A stretch of DNA of 8,848 bases from Bacillota bacterium (GTDB taxonomy: Bacteria > Bacillota > Clostridia > Clostridiales > Clostridiaceae), in contig JAJYBA010000061.1 of assembly GCA_021779235.1 (NCBI GenBank), positions 1 to 8,848 on the forward strand, read 5' to 3'. Each line of letters opens with the position of its first letter. Position 1 is the stretch's first letter. Of this stretch, positions 1-5,825 are shown in pieces. The notes below the pieces were generated by a model that worked only from the letters and a program-made list of their open reading frames with translations, had not been told where the DNA came from and ran no database searches. The translations under genes were made by a program, and so were the position numbers.

Positions 1-1
1 A

Positions 2-1009
2 ACTAGTGGAGAAGATTTGAGGAAGGTTTTAAAAGAAGTATGTACCATAGATAAAATTATTGATTTTTATGGGATAAGGCCATTTAAAAATGTAGGAATA
101 GACCCTGTAATTATGTTTACAACAAACTATCAGAATGAGGATAGCGAAATTGAAATTATAAAGCCGATAAGCATAAAAGGTGAAAATAGAAAAGGATTTT
201 ATAGCAGTGTGTTTTTAAAAAATGGAAATGAATTTAATAGGTTTCTTATTAATAAAAACCTATTAAATAACAAGGGTTGGATTCTACGAGATGAAAAAGA
301 GAGAAATATAATAAATAAAATAGAACAAAGAAGCTTTACTCATCTAAGTAATATATGTAATAGTTATCAAGGCATAATAACAGGATGTGACAAAGCTTTT
401 GTAGTGAACAATGAAATTACTCAAAGGGAAAATATTGAAAAAAGTATAATAAAACCTTGGATTAAGAGTAGTTACATAGGAAAAAATACAGTTTTAAGAG
501 AAGATAGTTACATAATATATTCAGATTTGATCCATAACCCTGAGGAGTATCATAATGCCATAGCTTATATTGAGAATCAGAAGGAAAAGTTATTAAAAAG
601 AAGAGAATGCGAAAGAGGGATTAGAAAATGGTACGAACTCCAATGGGGAAGAGATCAAAAGATATTTGAAGGTGAAAAGATAGTTTTTCCCTTTAAGGCA
701 AGCAGTAATAGATTTTCCTTTGACAAGGGAAGTTATTTTAGTGCAGATGTATATGCATTGATATTAAAAGAAGATGTCCCTTTTACTTATGAATTTTTAT
801 TATATTTATTAAATAGTAAAATTTATGAATTTTACTTTAAGAGCTTCGCAAAAAAATTAGGTGAAGATGCTTATGAATATTATCCAAATAATTTAATGAA
901 GTTATGCATTCCGATTATGATAGATTTTACGGGCAAAGACGAAACCTATTTATATGATTATTTTCAATTTAATGAAGAAGAAAAAAAGATTATACTTGGA
1001 AAAGTATAA
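2..1009 (+). CDS. Eco57I/TaqI-type adenine DNA methyltransferase, CamA-like, 3' part (5' end outside window)
   Basis: The frame is open from base 2, so the gene begins upstream; the TTG at 17 is an internal Leu codon, not a start. About 335 residues are visible. The first part (IIDFYGIRPFKNVGIDP) is the end of an Eco57I-type N6-adenine methyltransferase core. The rest is a TaqI-like C-terminal target-recognition domain, with QGIITGCDKAF (about 368-400) and GIRKWYELQWGR (about 617-652). The catalytic NPPY and SAM-binding motifs would lie upstream and cannot be checked. From memory, these two stretches closely resemble CamA, the orphan methyltransferase of Clostridioides difficile that affects sporulation. 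That is a recalled similarity, not an alignment. No endonuclease gene is visible downstream, where speE follows convergently. The end looks intact (YYPNN, then a short acidic/lysine-rich tail), so this is truncated by the window, not a pseudogene. Alternative: the specificity half of a type IIG restriction-modification enzyme. Confidence 0.85.
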   Translation, partial: TSGEDLRKVLKEVCTIDKIIDFYGIRPFKNVGIDPVIMFTTNYQNEDSEIEIIKPISIKGENRKGFYSSVFLKNGNEFNRFLINKNLLNNKGWILRDEKERNIINKIEQRSFTHLSNICNSYQGIITGCDKAFVVNNEITQRENIEKSIIKPWIKSSYIGKNTVLREDSYIIYSDLIHNPEEYHNAIAYIENQKEKLLKRRECERGIRKWYELQWGRDQKIFEGEKIVFPFKASSNRFSFDKGSYFSADVYALILKEDVPFTYEFLLYLLNSKIYEFYFKSFAKKLGEDAYEYYPNNLMKLCIPIMIDFTGKDETYLYDYFQFNEEEKKIILGKV

Positions 1010-1020
1010 TCTTTTTTTTT
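981..1020. terminator. Bidirectional intrinsic terminator between the methyltransferase gene and speE
   Basis: A perfect inverted repeat: the arm AAGATTATACTT (986-997), a GGAA loop (998-1001) and the arm AAGTATAATCTT (1002-1013). It is extended by A5 (981-985) pairing with T5 (1014-1018), giving a 17-bp stem. The T-run to 1020 serves the plus strand and the A-run at 981-987 gives a U-tract on the minus strand, so it can end both convergent transcripts. The left arm and the stop codon (1007-1009) of the methyltransferase gene lie inside the hairpin. Confidence 0.9.
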
Positions 1021-1846
1021 ATTTTACTAGGTCTTCTACAAACTTAGGTAAAGCGAAACAAGCTTTATGTAGTTTTTTAGTATAGTATCTTGTATTAAAG
1101 TCATAAGTAGCTGCTAAATTTACTGTTTCTGGGTCGTATTTTTTTGAGCCAACAGTAAAGCTCCAATATCCACTTGGATAAGTAGGAATAGCTGCCATAA
1201 ATAATTTTGTAACAGGGAATACTGCTTTTGCATCGTTAAATACACTTTTTACTACTTCAGGGAGGAAGAAAGGAGTTTCTGTTTGGGCAATGAAAATACC
1301 ATCTTCTGTTAGGCATTGATATATTTCTTTATAGAAGCTTCCTCCAAATAATCCTTCTGCAGCTCCAAAGGGATCCGTAGAATCTACTATTATAACATCA
1401 AATTCATTTTTATGCTCATGAACATATTTTATACCGTCCCCTATAAAAACTTCGCATTTTGGGTGGTCTAAAGCACAACTTATTTCAGGAAGATATTTTT
1501 TACATTCTGTAACAACATCGCCATCGATTTCACAGAGTACAGCTTTCTCGATACTTGGGTGCTTTAACACTTCTCGAATTGCACCGCCATCCCCTCCACC
1601 AACAACAAGAACCTTTTTAGGATTTGGATGAGTAAATAGAGGAATATGACTAATCATTTCATGATATACATATTCGTCCTCAATAGTAGTTTGAACGATT
1701 CCATCTAATACTAGCATTCTTCCAAAGGCCTCAGTATCAAGAATCGCAAGGTCTTGGAATTCAGTTTTCTTTGTTACCAAAGTTTCCTTTATTTTATAAG
1801 TCATAGCAGCATTTGCTATTTGACCTTCTTTAAGCCACATATCCAT
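1019..1846 (-). CDS. speE: Spermidine synthase (polyamine aminopropyltransferase)
   Basis: Transfers the aminopropyl group of decarboxylated S-adenosylmethionine to putrescine to make spermidine in the cytoplasm. The 275 residues are the usual length for the bacterial family. The N-terminal beta domain (about 1-60) is followed by a Rossmann methyltransferase-like fold with the nucleotide motif GGGDGG (83-88), the acidic EID (106-108) expected to bind the ribose, and DSTDP (155-159), which carries the expected catalytic Asp155. YHE (61-63) belongs to the polyamine-binding region. The start is chosen because GAGGAGG (1854-1860, minus strand) sits 7 nt before this ATG; a second ATG two codons later is less well placed. 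The gene stands alone: no speB, speD or arginine decarboxylase gene is adjacent, unlike the Bacillus speE-speB pair. The exact polyamine substrate cannot be told from sequence. Expression likely starts at the promoter at 1980-2008, giving a leader of about 127 nt with the repeated 44-nt element. Confidence 0.96.
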   Translation of the reverse strand: MDMWLKEGQIANAAMTYKIKETLVTKKTEFQDLAILDTEAFGRMLVLDGIVQTTIEDEYVYHEMISHIPLFTHPNPKKVLVVGGGDGGAIREVLKHPSIEKAVLCEIDGDVVTECKKYLPEISCALDHPKCEVFIGDGIKYVHEHKNEFDVIIVDSTDPFGAAEGLFGGSFYKEIYQCLTEDGIFIAQTETPFFLPEVVKSVFNDAKAVFPVTKLFMAAIPTYPSGYWSFTVGSKKYDPETVNLAATYDFNTRYYTKKLHKACFALPKFVEDLVK

Positions 1847-1854
1847 TTTTATGC

Positions 1855-1942
1855 CTCCTCACATTTCTTCAGTATAGATAACAATTATCCATTATTATCT
1901 ACTCATAGTTTTCCTAGTAACAAAATAATTATTAATTGTTGT
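1855..1942 (-). repeat. Two tandem 44-nt leader units upstream of speE (homologous to those upstream of the PBP gene)
   Basis: The start-proximal unit (1855-1898) matches the distal PBP unit (8377-8420) at 34 of 44 positions without gaps by my count. The distal unit (1899-1942) matches the same PBP unit at 27 of 44, mostly through the identical 14-mer AATTATTAATTGTT (1927-1940). The proximal unit contains an inverted repeat on the mRNA strand: TAGATAATAAT, loop GGATA, ATTGTTATCTA (1901-1875). All 11 pairs form in RNA, one of them U-G. It is followed by AGAAAT (1868-1863) and the speE Shine-Dalgarno. Distances to the start codon equal those in the PBP leader. There is no match to a family I recognise. 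Confidence 0.75.
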
Positions 1943-1979
1943 GTCACTTGTATAATAATTTCAAAAGATAAACAACAAT

Positions 1980-2008
1980 ATTATAACAATCATTTTATTA
2001 TAGGGCAA
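1980..2008 (-). promoter_or_regulatory. Sigma-A-type promoter for speE
   Basis: On the minus strand, TTGCCC (2008-2003) matches the -35 consensus at 4 of 6 positions. It lies 17 nt from a perfect TATAAT (1985-1980). The predicted start near 1973 gives speE a leader of about 127 nt. This 355-bp gene-free stretch (1847-2201) also carries the two 44-nt leader units and the spoIIA promoter; I see no RNA gene or other coding region in it. Confidence 0.65.
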
Positions 2009-2102
2009 TAGTTTCCAAGTATTAAAATTATTTATGATATATTGTATTAAAAAGAATTAAAATGGTTATAATATAAAAAAACGAATAAATATTACAAAAA
2101 AA

Positions 2103-2129
2103 GAAGGAAAATTATGTAATTTATAGAAT
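2103..2129 (+). promoter_or_regulatory. Sigma-H-type promoter for the spoIIA operon
   Basis: GAAGGAAAA (2103-2111) fits the sigma-H -35 pattern RnAGGAWWW. ATAGAAT (2123-2129) fits the -10 pattern RnnGAAT, with 11 nt between them. spoIIA is a classic sigma-H, Spo0A-activated operon in Bacillus and clostridia, so position and motif agree. The predicted start is about 65 nt before spoIIAA. I could not find a clear Spo0A box (TGTCGAA-like) nearby. Confidence 0.65.
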
Positions 2130-2201
2130 ATAGAAGAAAGGTACAATATTTAGACAGTATTGAAAACTTATTTTAATTTCAAATGATTCGGGGGGAAAAA
2201 A

Positions 2202-2537
2202 ATGCATTTAAATTTTGAAAATAGCGAAGATAAATTAATAGTTTACATGTCTGGAGAACTAGACCATCATAGTGCTGAAGAAGTAAGAAATATTATAGAT
2301 GATCGTTTAGATCGAGATAGCTACAACAAATTAATTATGGACTTTTCAGGAGTGTCGTTTATGGACAGTTCTGGTATTGGTGTAGTTATCGGAAGATACA
2401 GAAAGTTACATATGAGAAATGGAAAAGTATGTGTAACTAACATTAAATCTTCAGTAAAAAGAGTGTTCGAATTGTCAGGGATGTTTAAGATTATCATGTT
2501 ATATGATGACGTTGAACAAGCTGTAAACAATATTTAG
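2202..2537 (+). CDS. spoIIAA: Anti-sigma-F factor antagonist SpoIIAA
   Basis: STAS-domain protein of the sigma-F partner switch. In its unphosphorylated form it binds SpoIIAB and frees sigma-F in the forespore; SpoIIAB phosphorylates it to turn it off. The 111 residues span one STAS domain. GELDHHSAEEVR (18-29) is the family N-terminal signature. The phosphorylation loop is FMDSSGIGVVIGRY (53-66); Ser56, first of the DSSG pair, aligns with the phosphorylated Ser58 of Bacillus subtilis SpoIIAA. VKRVFELSGMFKII near the C-terminus is also typical. The ATG is preceded by a G-rich Shine-Dalgarno (CGGGGGG, 2190-2195). It is first in the spoIIAA-spoIIAB-sigF operon, with 13 nt to the next gene. No dacF precedes it, unlike in B. 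subtilis. Confidence 0.97.
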   Translation: MHLNFENSEDKLIVYMSGELDHHSAEEVRNIIDDRLDRDSYNKLIMDFSGVSFMDSSGIGVVIGRYRKLHMRNGKVCVTNIKSSVKRVFELSGMFKIIMLYDDVEQAVNNI

Positions 2538-2550
2538 TGGGGGGATTAGT

Positions 2551-2979
2551 ATGTGTCACAATAAAATTAAAATTGAATTTTTAAGTAAATCGCAGAATGA
2601 AAGTTTTGCAAGAGTAGCAGTAGCTGCATTTGCTTCACAATTAGATCCTACAATTGAAGAGATTACTGATGTTAAAACAGCGGTGTCAGAAGCAGTTACC
2701 AATGCAATTATTCATGGATATGATAGCGAAGAGGAAATGATCACTATTGAAGCTATTATTGATGGAACTGAATTAACAGTGATAATTCAGGATGCGGGAA
2801 AAGGAATTGATAATCTTGAACTTGCAATGCAACCATTATACACTTCCCGTCCAGACTTAGAAAGGTCAGGCATGGGTTTTACTGTAATGGAAACTTTTAT
2901 GGACAGTTTAGAAGTAAAGTCTGATAAGGGTAGGGGAACAAGTATAATAATGAAAAAAATATTTAATCCTTTAAGTTAG
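2551..2979 (+). CDS. spoIIAB: Anti-sigma-F factor SpoIIAB (serine protein kinase)
   Basis: GHKL-fold kinase and anti-sigma factor. It holds sigma-F inactive in the predivisional and mother cell, and phosphorylates SpoIIAA using ATP. The 142 residues are close to the usual 140-146. The N-box is EAVTNAIIHGY (47-57), with Glu47 the expected general base and Asn51 the Mg-ATP ligand. The G1 box is DAGKGI (81-86). The ATP lid leads into the G2 box SGMGF (106-110). Arg21 lies where the partner-binding Arg20 of the Bacillus protein is found. The ATG is preceded by GTGGGGGG a few bases upstream. It lies 13 nt after spoIIAA and 10 nt before sigF, so the three are surely cotranscribed, which matches the stoichiometry-dependent switch known for this family. 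Confidence 0.97.
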   Translation: MCHNKIKIEFLSKSQNESFARVAVAAFASQLDPTIEEITDVKTAVSEAVTNAIIHGYDSEEEMITIEAIIDGTELTVIIQDAGKGIDNLELAMQPLYTSRPDLERSGMGFTVMETFMDSLEVKSDKGRGTSIIMKKIFNPLS

Positions 2980-2989
2980 GTGGAATATT

Positions 2990-3745
2990 ATGGATCAAAA
3001 AATAGTGAAAAAAAATAACTACAATTATGAAGATAATATGCAACTCATTCAACTTGCCAAAAATGGAGAACCGGGTGCTCTAGACAGATTAGTAGAGATG
3101 AATTTACCATTAGTTGCATCAATAAGTAAAAAATTTCTTAATAGAGGATATGAGTATGATGACATTTTCCAAATTGGCTGTATTGGCCTTGTAAAAGCAA
3201 TTAATAATTTTGACACTAAATATAATGTAAAATTTTCTACATATGCCGTGCCTATGATAATGGGAGAAATTAAAAGATTTCTTAGGGATGATGGAATTAT
3301 CAAAGTAAGTAGAAGTGTTAAAAATACTGCGCGAAAATTGCATTATGATAAAGATACACTAACGAAAGAGTTGGGTAGAGACCCTACTATTGAAGAATTA
3401 TCGGTTTTTTGTGATATAGAAAAAGAAGATATAGTATTTGCACTAGAGTCTGCTAGCAATATGCAGTATTTATTTGATACAATTCACCAAGATGATGGTG
3501 CACCAGTACTGCTAATAGATAAATTAAGTGAAAAATATGAAGAAGATAATGAGGTCTTAGATAAAATTGCCCTCAAAGAAGCACTTAGAAAACTTGATGT
3601 AAAATCAAGGCAAATAATTATGCTCAGATATTTTAAAGACAATACACAAATTCAAGTTGCAAAAATGATGGGAATCAGCCAAGTGCAGGTATCTAGAATA
3701 GAAAAGAAAGTTTTGAAAATAATGAAGGAAAAATTGAGTGGATAA
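2990..3745 (+). CDS. sigF: RNA polymerase sigma-F factor (SpoIIAC), forespore-specific
   Basis: Sigma-70 family factor that directs the first compartment-specific transcription in the forespore. Its 251 residues match the family length. Region 2 (about 33-103) includes the core-binding YDDIFQIGCIGLVKAINNFD (56-75) and the -10 recognition stretch KFSTYAVPMIMGEIKRFLRDD (81-101). Region 3 spans about 113-165, with LGRDPTIEEL (128-137). Region 4 (about 195-249) carries the helix-turn-helix TQIQVAKMMGISQVQVSRIE (219-238) for the -35 element. Sigma-G has a similar architecture; the position behind spoIIAB identifies sigma-F. The Shine-Dalgarno is AGGTGG, 7-8 nt upstream. A composite hairpin starts at the stop codon and separates the operon from spoVAC. 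Confidence 0.97.
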   Translation: MDQKIVKKNNYNYEDNMQLIQLAKNGEPGALDRLVEMNLPLVASISKKFLNRGYEYDDIFQIGCIGLVKAINNFDTKYNVKFSTYAVPMIMGEIKRFLRDDGIIKVSRSVKNTARKLHYDKDTLTKELGRDPTIEELSVFCDIEKEDIVFALESASNMQYLFDTIHQDDGAPVLLIDKLSEKYEEDNEVLDKIALKEALRKLDVKSRQIIMLRYFKDNTQIQVAKMMGISQVQVSRIEKKVLKIMKEKLSG

Positions 3746-3818
3746 GATGAAAAATAGATAAACAACTTCAATGTTTAATTTTGAAGTTGTTTATCTACAA
3801 ATACATCTTATTTTTTTT
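3742..3818 (+). terminator. Intrinsic terminator of the spoIIA operon
   Basis: A two-part hairpin. The inner stem is a perfect 16-bp repeat: AGATAAACAACTTCAA (3756-3771), a 9-nt loop, then TTGAAGTTGTTTATCT (3781-3796). An outer 8-bp stem pairs ATAAGATG (3742-3749, including the sigF stop) with CATCTTAT (3804-3811), and a T-run continues to 3818. The internal bulges are 6 and 7 nt. Confidence 0.9.
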
Positions 3819-3838
3819 GACTAAAATTTATATTATTG

Positions 3839-3870
3839 CAAATAATAACATATAGATTTAGCACATTCTA
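3839..3870 (+). promoter_or_regulatory. Probable sigma-G/sigma-F promoter for the spoVA operon
   Basis: CATTCTA (3864-3870) fits the sigma-G/F -10 consensus (CATnnTA). The -35 is weaker: CAAATA (3839-3844) matches TGAATA at 4 of 6 positions with 19 nt between. The spoVA operon is a known sigma-G target in spore formers, which supports the call. The predicted start is near 3878, about 57 nt before spoVAC. Confidence 0.5.
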
Positions 3871-3920
3871 CTTAAATAACGAAATATAATTGATGATTAA
3901 TAGCTATTCTGCAGAACTAC

Positions 3921-3927
3921 AAGGAGG
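3921..3927 (+). promoter_or_regulatory. Ribosome binding site that sets the spoVAC start
   Basis: AAGGAGG lies 7 nt before the ATG at 3935. The frame is also open from an ATG at 3890, but that start has no Shine-Dalgarno and would add 15 residues absent from the family. Confidence 0.9.
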
Positions 3928-3934
3928 ACAATTC

Positions 3935-4387
3935 ATGAAAGTAGACGAAAAAACTATAAGAAAAAAATTTGATAGCCTTAATTCTAATAAAATTCCTAAG
4001 CCTAATTTAGCATTGCATTGCTTTAATGCTTTTTGGGTTGGTGGAGTAATCTGTGTAATTGGACAATTTATCAGCGACTTTTTTTCTAAGATGGGTATTC
4101 CGATGGATGAGCTAGGGACTTACGTTTCAATAGTTATGGTGTTTCTAGGAGCTATACTTACTGGAATAGGTATATATGATAAGCTAGGCGATTTTGCAGG
4201 AGCAGGCTCTGTTGTACCAATTACTGGGTTTGCAAATTCAATAGTTTCACCAGCAATGGAATTTAAAAAAGAGGGATTTGTTTTTGGTGTAGCAGCTAAA
4301 ATGTTTACTATTGCTGGACCTGTTTTAGTATATGGCATTGGTTCATCTGTAATTGTAGGTATATTATATTATTTTTTTAGGTGGTGA
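3935..4387 (+). CDS. spoVAC: Stage V sporulation protein AC
   Basis: Inner-membrane protein of the SpoVA complex, required for dipicolinic acid uptake into the developing spore and its release at germination; SpoVAC of Bacillus has been described as a mechanosensitive channel. From this start it is 150 residues, the same length as I recall for B. subtilis SpoVAC. After a charged N-terminus (1-24), hydrophobic segments lie at about 30-50, 63-81, 93-106 and 126-147. Characteristic motifs are VGGVICVIGQF (35-45), GIGIYDKLGDFAGAGS (77-92) and VPITGFANS (94-102). It shares these patterns with SpoVAE, a paralogue in the same operon. The stop is 6 nt before spoVAD, whose ribosome binding site (AGGTGGTGA, 4379-4387) overlaps the end of this gene, suggesting translational coupling. 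Confidence 0.96.
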   Translation: MKVDEKTIRKKFDSLNSNKIPKPNLALHCFNAFWVGGVICVIGQFISDFFSKMGIPMDELGTYVSIVMVFLGAILTGIGIYDKLGDFAGAGSVVPITGFANSIVSPAMEFKKEGFVFGVAAKMFTIAGPVLVYGIGSSVIVGILYYFFRW

Positions 4388-4393
4388 TTTAAA

Positions 4394-5410
4394 ATGGGTA
4401 GAAGAATTGGAATCCAAACAGTAGAAATTGAAAGTAAACCTAGGATTATTAGTACTTATAATATTGTTGGACCTAAAGAAGGTCAGGGACCATTAAAAGA
4501 GTATTTTGATAGGATTTTAGAAGATGATCTTAATGGAACTGAAAGCTTTGAAAAAGCTGAAACAAGTCTTTTATATACTGCTGTATCCGAAAGTATAAAA
4601 AAAGCAAAATTAAAAGAAATTGATATAAATTATTTATTAGCAGGAGATTTACTAAATCAGCTATTCTCTTCAAGTTTTGCAGCTAGAGATTTGAATATAC
4701 CATTCATAGGACTCTATGGAGCTTGTTCAACTATGGCAGAGTCTTTAAGTGTGGGTTCAATGATAATGGAAGGAGGCCTAGCTAATTATGTTGTAGCAGC
4801 TACTTCATCACATTTCTCCTCTGCAGAAAGACAATTTAGATTACCATTAGAAATGGGAAGTCAGAGAGCACCTACTGCACAATGGACCGTTACAGGCTCA
4901 GGAGCAATGGTTTTGGGCAAAAAAGGTGATTTCCCTTATGTTACTTATGTAACAACTGGAAAGGTTAAAGACTATGGAATAACTGATGCAAATAATATGG
5001 GGGCTGCCATGGCGCCTGCAGCTGTAGACACCATTAAACAACACTTTATGGATACGGGTAGAAAACCTTCGGATTATGATATTATTGCTACGGGAGACCT
5101 GGGTATGCTAGGAAGACAATTTACAGAAGAATTGCTCTTAGAATATAAATATGACATGAAAGGTCATTATATTGACTGCGGTGAGCAAATTTTCGACGCT
5201 GAAAAACAAGGAACTAATGCGGGAGGAAGCGGTTGTGGGTGCTCAGCAGTGGTTGCAACAGGATATTTATACAAAAACATGCTAAAGGGGAAATTTAAAA
5301 GAATACTGCTAGTTTCTACAGGAGCGCTTCTAAGTCCCACTTCATCTTTGCAAGGGGAAACAATACCAGGAATAGCACATGCTGTTTCCATAGAGTTTGG
5401 GGGTGAGTAA
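4394..5410 (+). CDS. spoVAD: Stage V sporulation protein AD (thiolase-fold, dipicolinic acid binding)
   Basis: Soluble, membrane-associated component of the SpoVA complex. It has a thiolase/ketoacyl-synthase-like fold and binds dipicolinic acid in Bacillus. The 338 residues match the family. The fold shows as GLYGACSTMAESLSVGS (106-122), where Cys111 sits at the place of a thiolase nucleophile, then TGSGAMVLG (167-175) and GGSGCGCSA (277-285). There are no transmembrane segments. The family is not known to be a working thiolase, so I do not infer an enzymatic reaction. Its ribosome binding site lies within the last codons of spoVAC, and the stop is immediately followed by the spoVAE start, as expected for a fixed-ratio complex. 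Confidence 0.97.
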   Translation: MGRRIGIQTVEIESKPRIISTYNIVGPKEGQGPLKEYFDRILEDDLNGTESFEKAETSLLYTAVSESIKKAKLKEIDINYLLAGDLLNQLFSSSFAARDLNIPFIGLYGACSTMAESLSVGSMIMEGGLANYVVAATSSHFSSAERQFRLPLEMGSQRAPTAQWTVTGSGAMVLGKKGDFPYVTYVTTGKVKDYGITDANNMGAAMAPAAVDTIKQHFMDTGRKPSDYDIIATGDLGMLGRQFTEELLLEYKYDMKGHYIDCGEQIFDAEKQGTNAGGSGCGCSAVVATGYLYKNMLKGKFKRILLVSTGALLSPTSSLQGETIPGIAHAVSIEFGGE

Positions 5411-5770
5411 ATGAATAATTACATTATGGCTTTTATAGTTGGAGGGATAATTTGTGTAATAGGTCAAATACTTATGGACACTACTAAATTGACTCCAGCT
5501 CGGATATTAGTTGTATTTGTAACGGGTGGTGTAATACTAGGTGCATTAAATATATATGATGTTGTTATAAAATATGGAAAAGCAGGGGGAAGTATACCTC
5601 TGCCAGGCTTTGGATATAGTTTAGCTAAAAGTGTAATGAAAGAAGTAGATAAAGTTGGTCTTATAGGAGCATTTACGGGAGGTATAAAGGGCACAGCGGG
5701 TGGTATTACTGCTGCAATTTTCTTTGGGTATATTATGGCATTAATATTCAATCCTAAAAGTAAAGGATAA
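5411..5770 (+). CDS. spoVAE: Stage V sporulation protein AE (SpoVAEB type)
   Basis: Small integral membrane component of the SpoVA dipicolinic acid transport complex. It has 119 residues with four hydrophobic segments (about 4-20, 31-49, 60-70 and 90-112). It carries the motifs FIVGGIICVIGQILMDTTKL (8-27), GALNIYDVVIKYGKAGGSIP (44-63) and LPGFGYSLAKSVM (64-76), the same layout as SpoVAC. The ATG starts directly after the spoVAD stop codon; the GGGGGTGA at the end of spoVAD acts as its ribosome binding site, so translation is probably coupled. It is the last gene of the spoVAC-AD-AE operon. The additional spoVAA, spoVAB, spoVAEA and spoVAF genes of B. subtilis are absent here, as is usual for clostridia. 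Confidence 0.95.
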   Translation: MNNYIMAFIVGGIICVIGQILMDTTKLTPARILVVFVTGGVILGALNIYDVVIKYGKAGGSIPLPGFGYSLAKSVMKEVDKVGLIGAFTGGIKGTAGGITAAIFFGYIMALIFNPKSKG

Positions 5771-5771
5771 T

Positions 5772-5818
5772 AAAAAAACTACTATCAAAAATACTGTACA
5801 TTTGATAGTAGTTTTTTT
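5772..5818. terminator. Bidirectional terminator between spoVAE and the PBP gene
   Basis: The arm AAAAAAACTACTATCAAA (5772-5789), an 11-nt loop, then TTTGATAGTAGTTTTTTT (5801-5818): a perfect 18-bp repeat with U-tracts available on both strands. It serves the convergent spoVA and PBP transcripts. Confidence 0.92.
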
Positions 5819-5825
5819 GTTTTAG

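Noticed and set aside
1877..1889. GATAAC-A-ATTATC as a Fur-like 6-1-6 box upstream of speE
   Set aside because: One mismatch to the core in AT-rich DNA, located downstream of the promoter, and the right half is not kept in the proximal PBP copy; the longer hairpin explains the sequence better.
1754..2011. Plus-strand open frame of 85 codons over the speE 5' end
   Set aside because: It lies antisense to the speE start and leader, has low-complexity Ser/Phe/Ile composition, no ribosome binding site and no family resemblance.
2042..2072. Second, sigma-A-like promoter before spoIIAA (TTGTAT ... TATAAT)
   Set aside because: The spacing is 19 nt and the -35 is weak; the sigma-H site downstream fits better in sequence and biology, though a second promoter cannot be excluded.
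3890..3934. Extended N-terminus for SpoVAC from ATG 3890
   Set aside because: No Shine-Dalgarno precedes it, and the extension would be translated through the AAGGAGG that serves the ATG at 3935, which gives the family length of 150.
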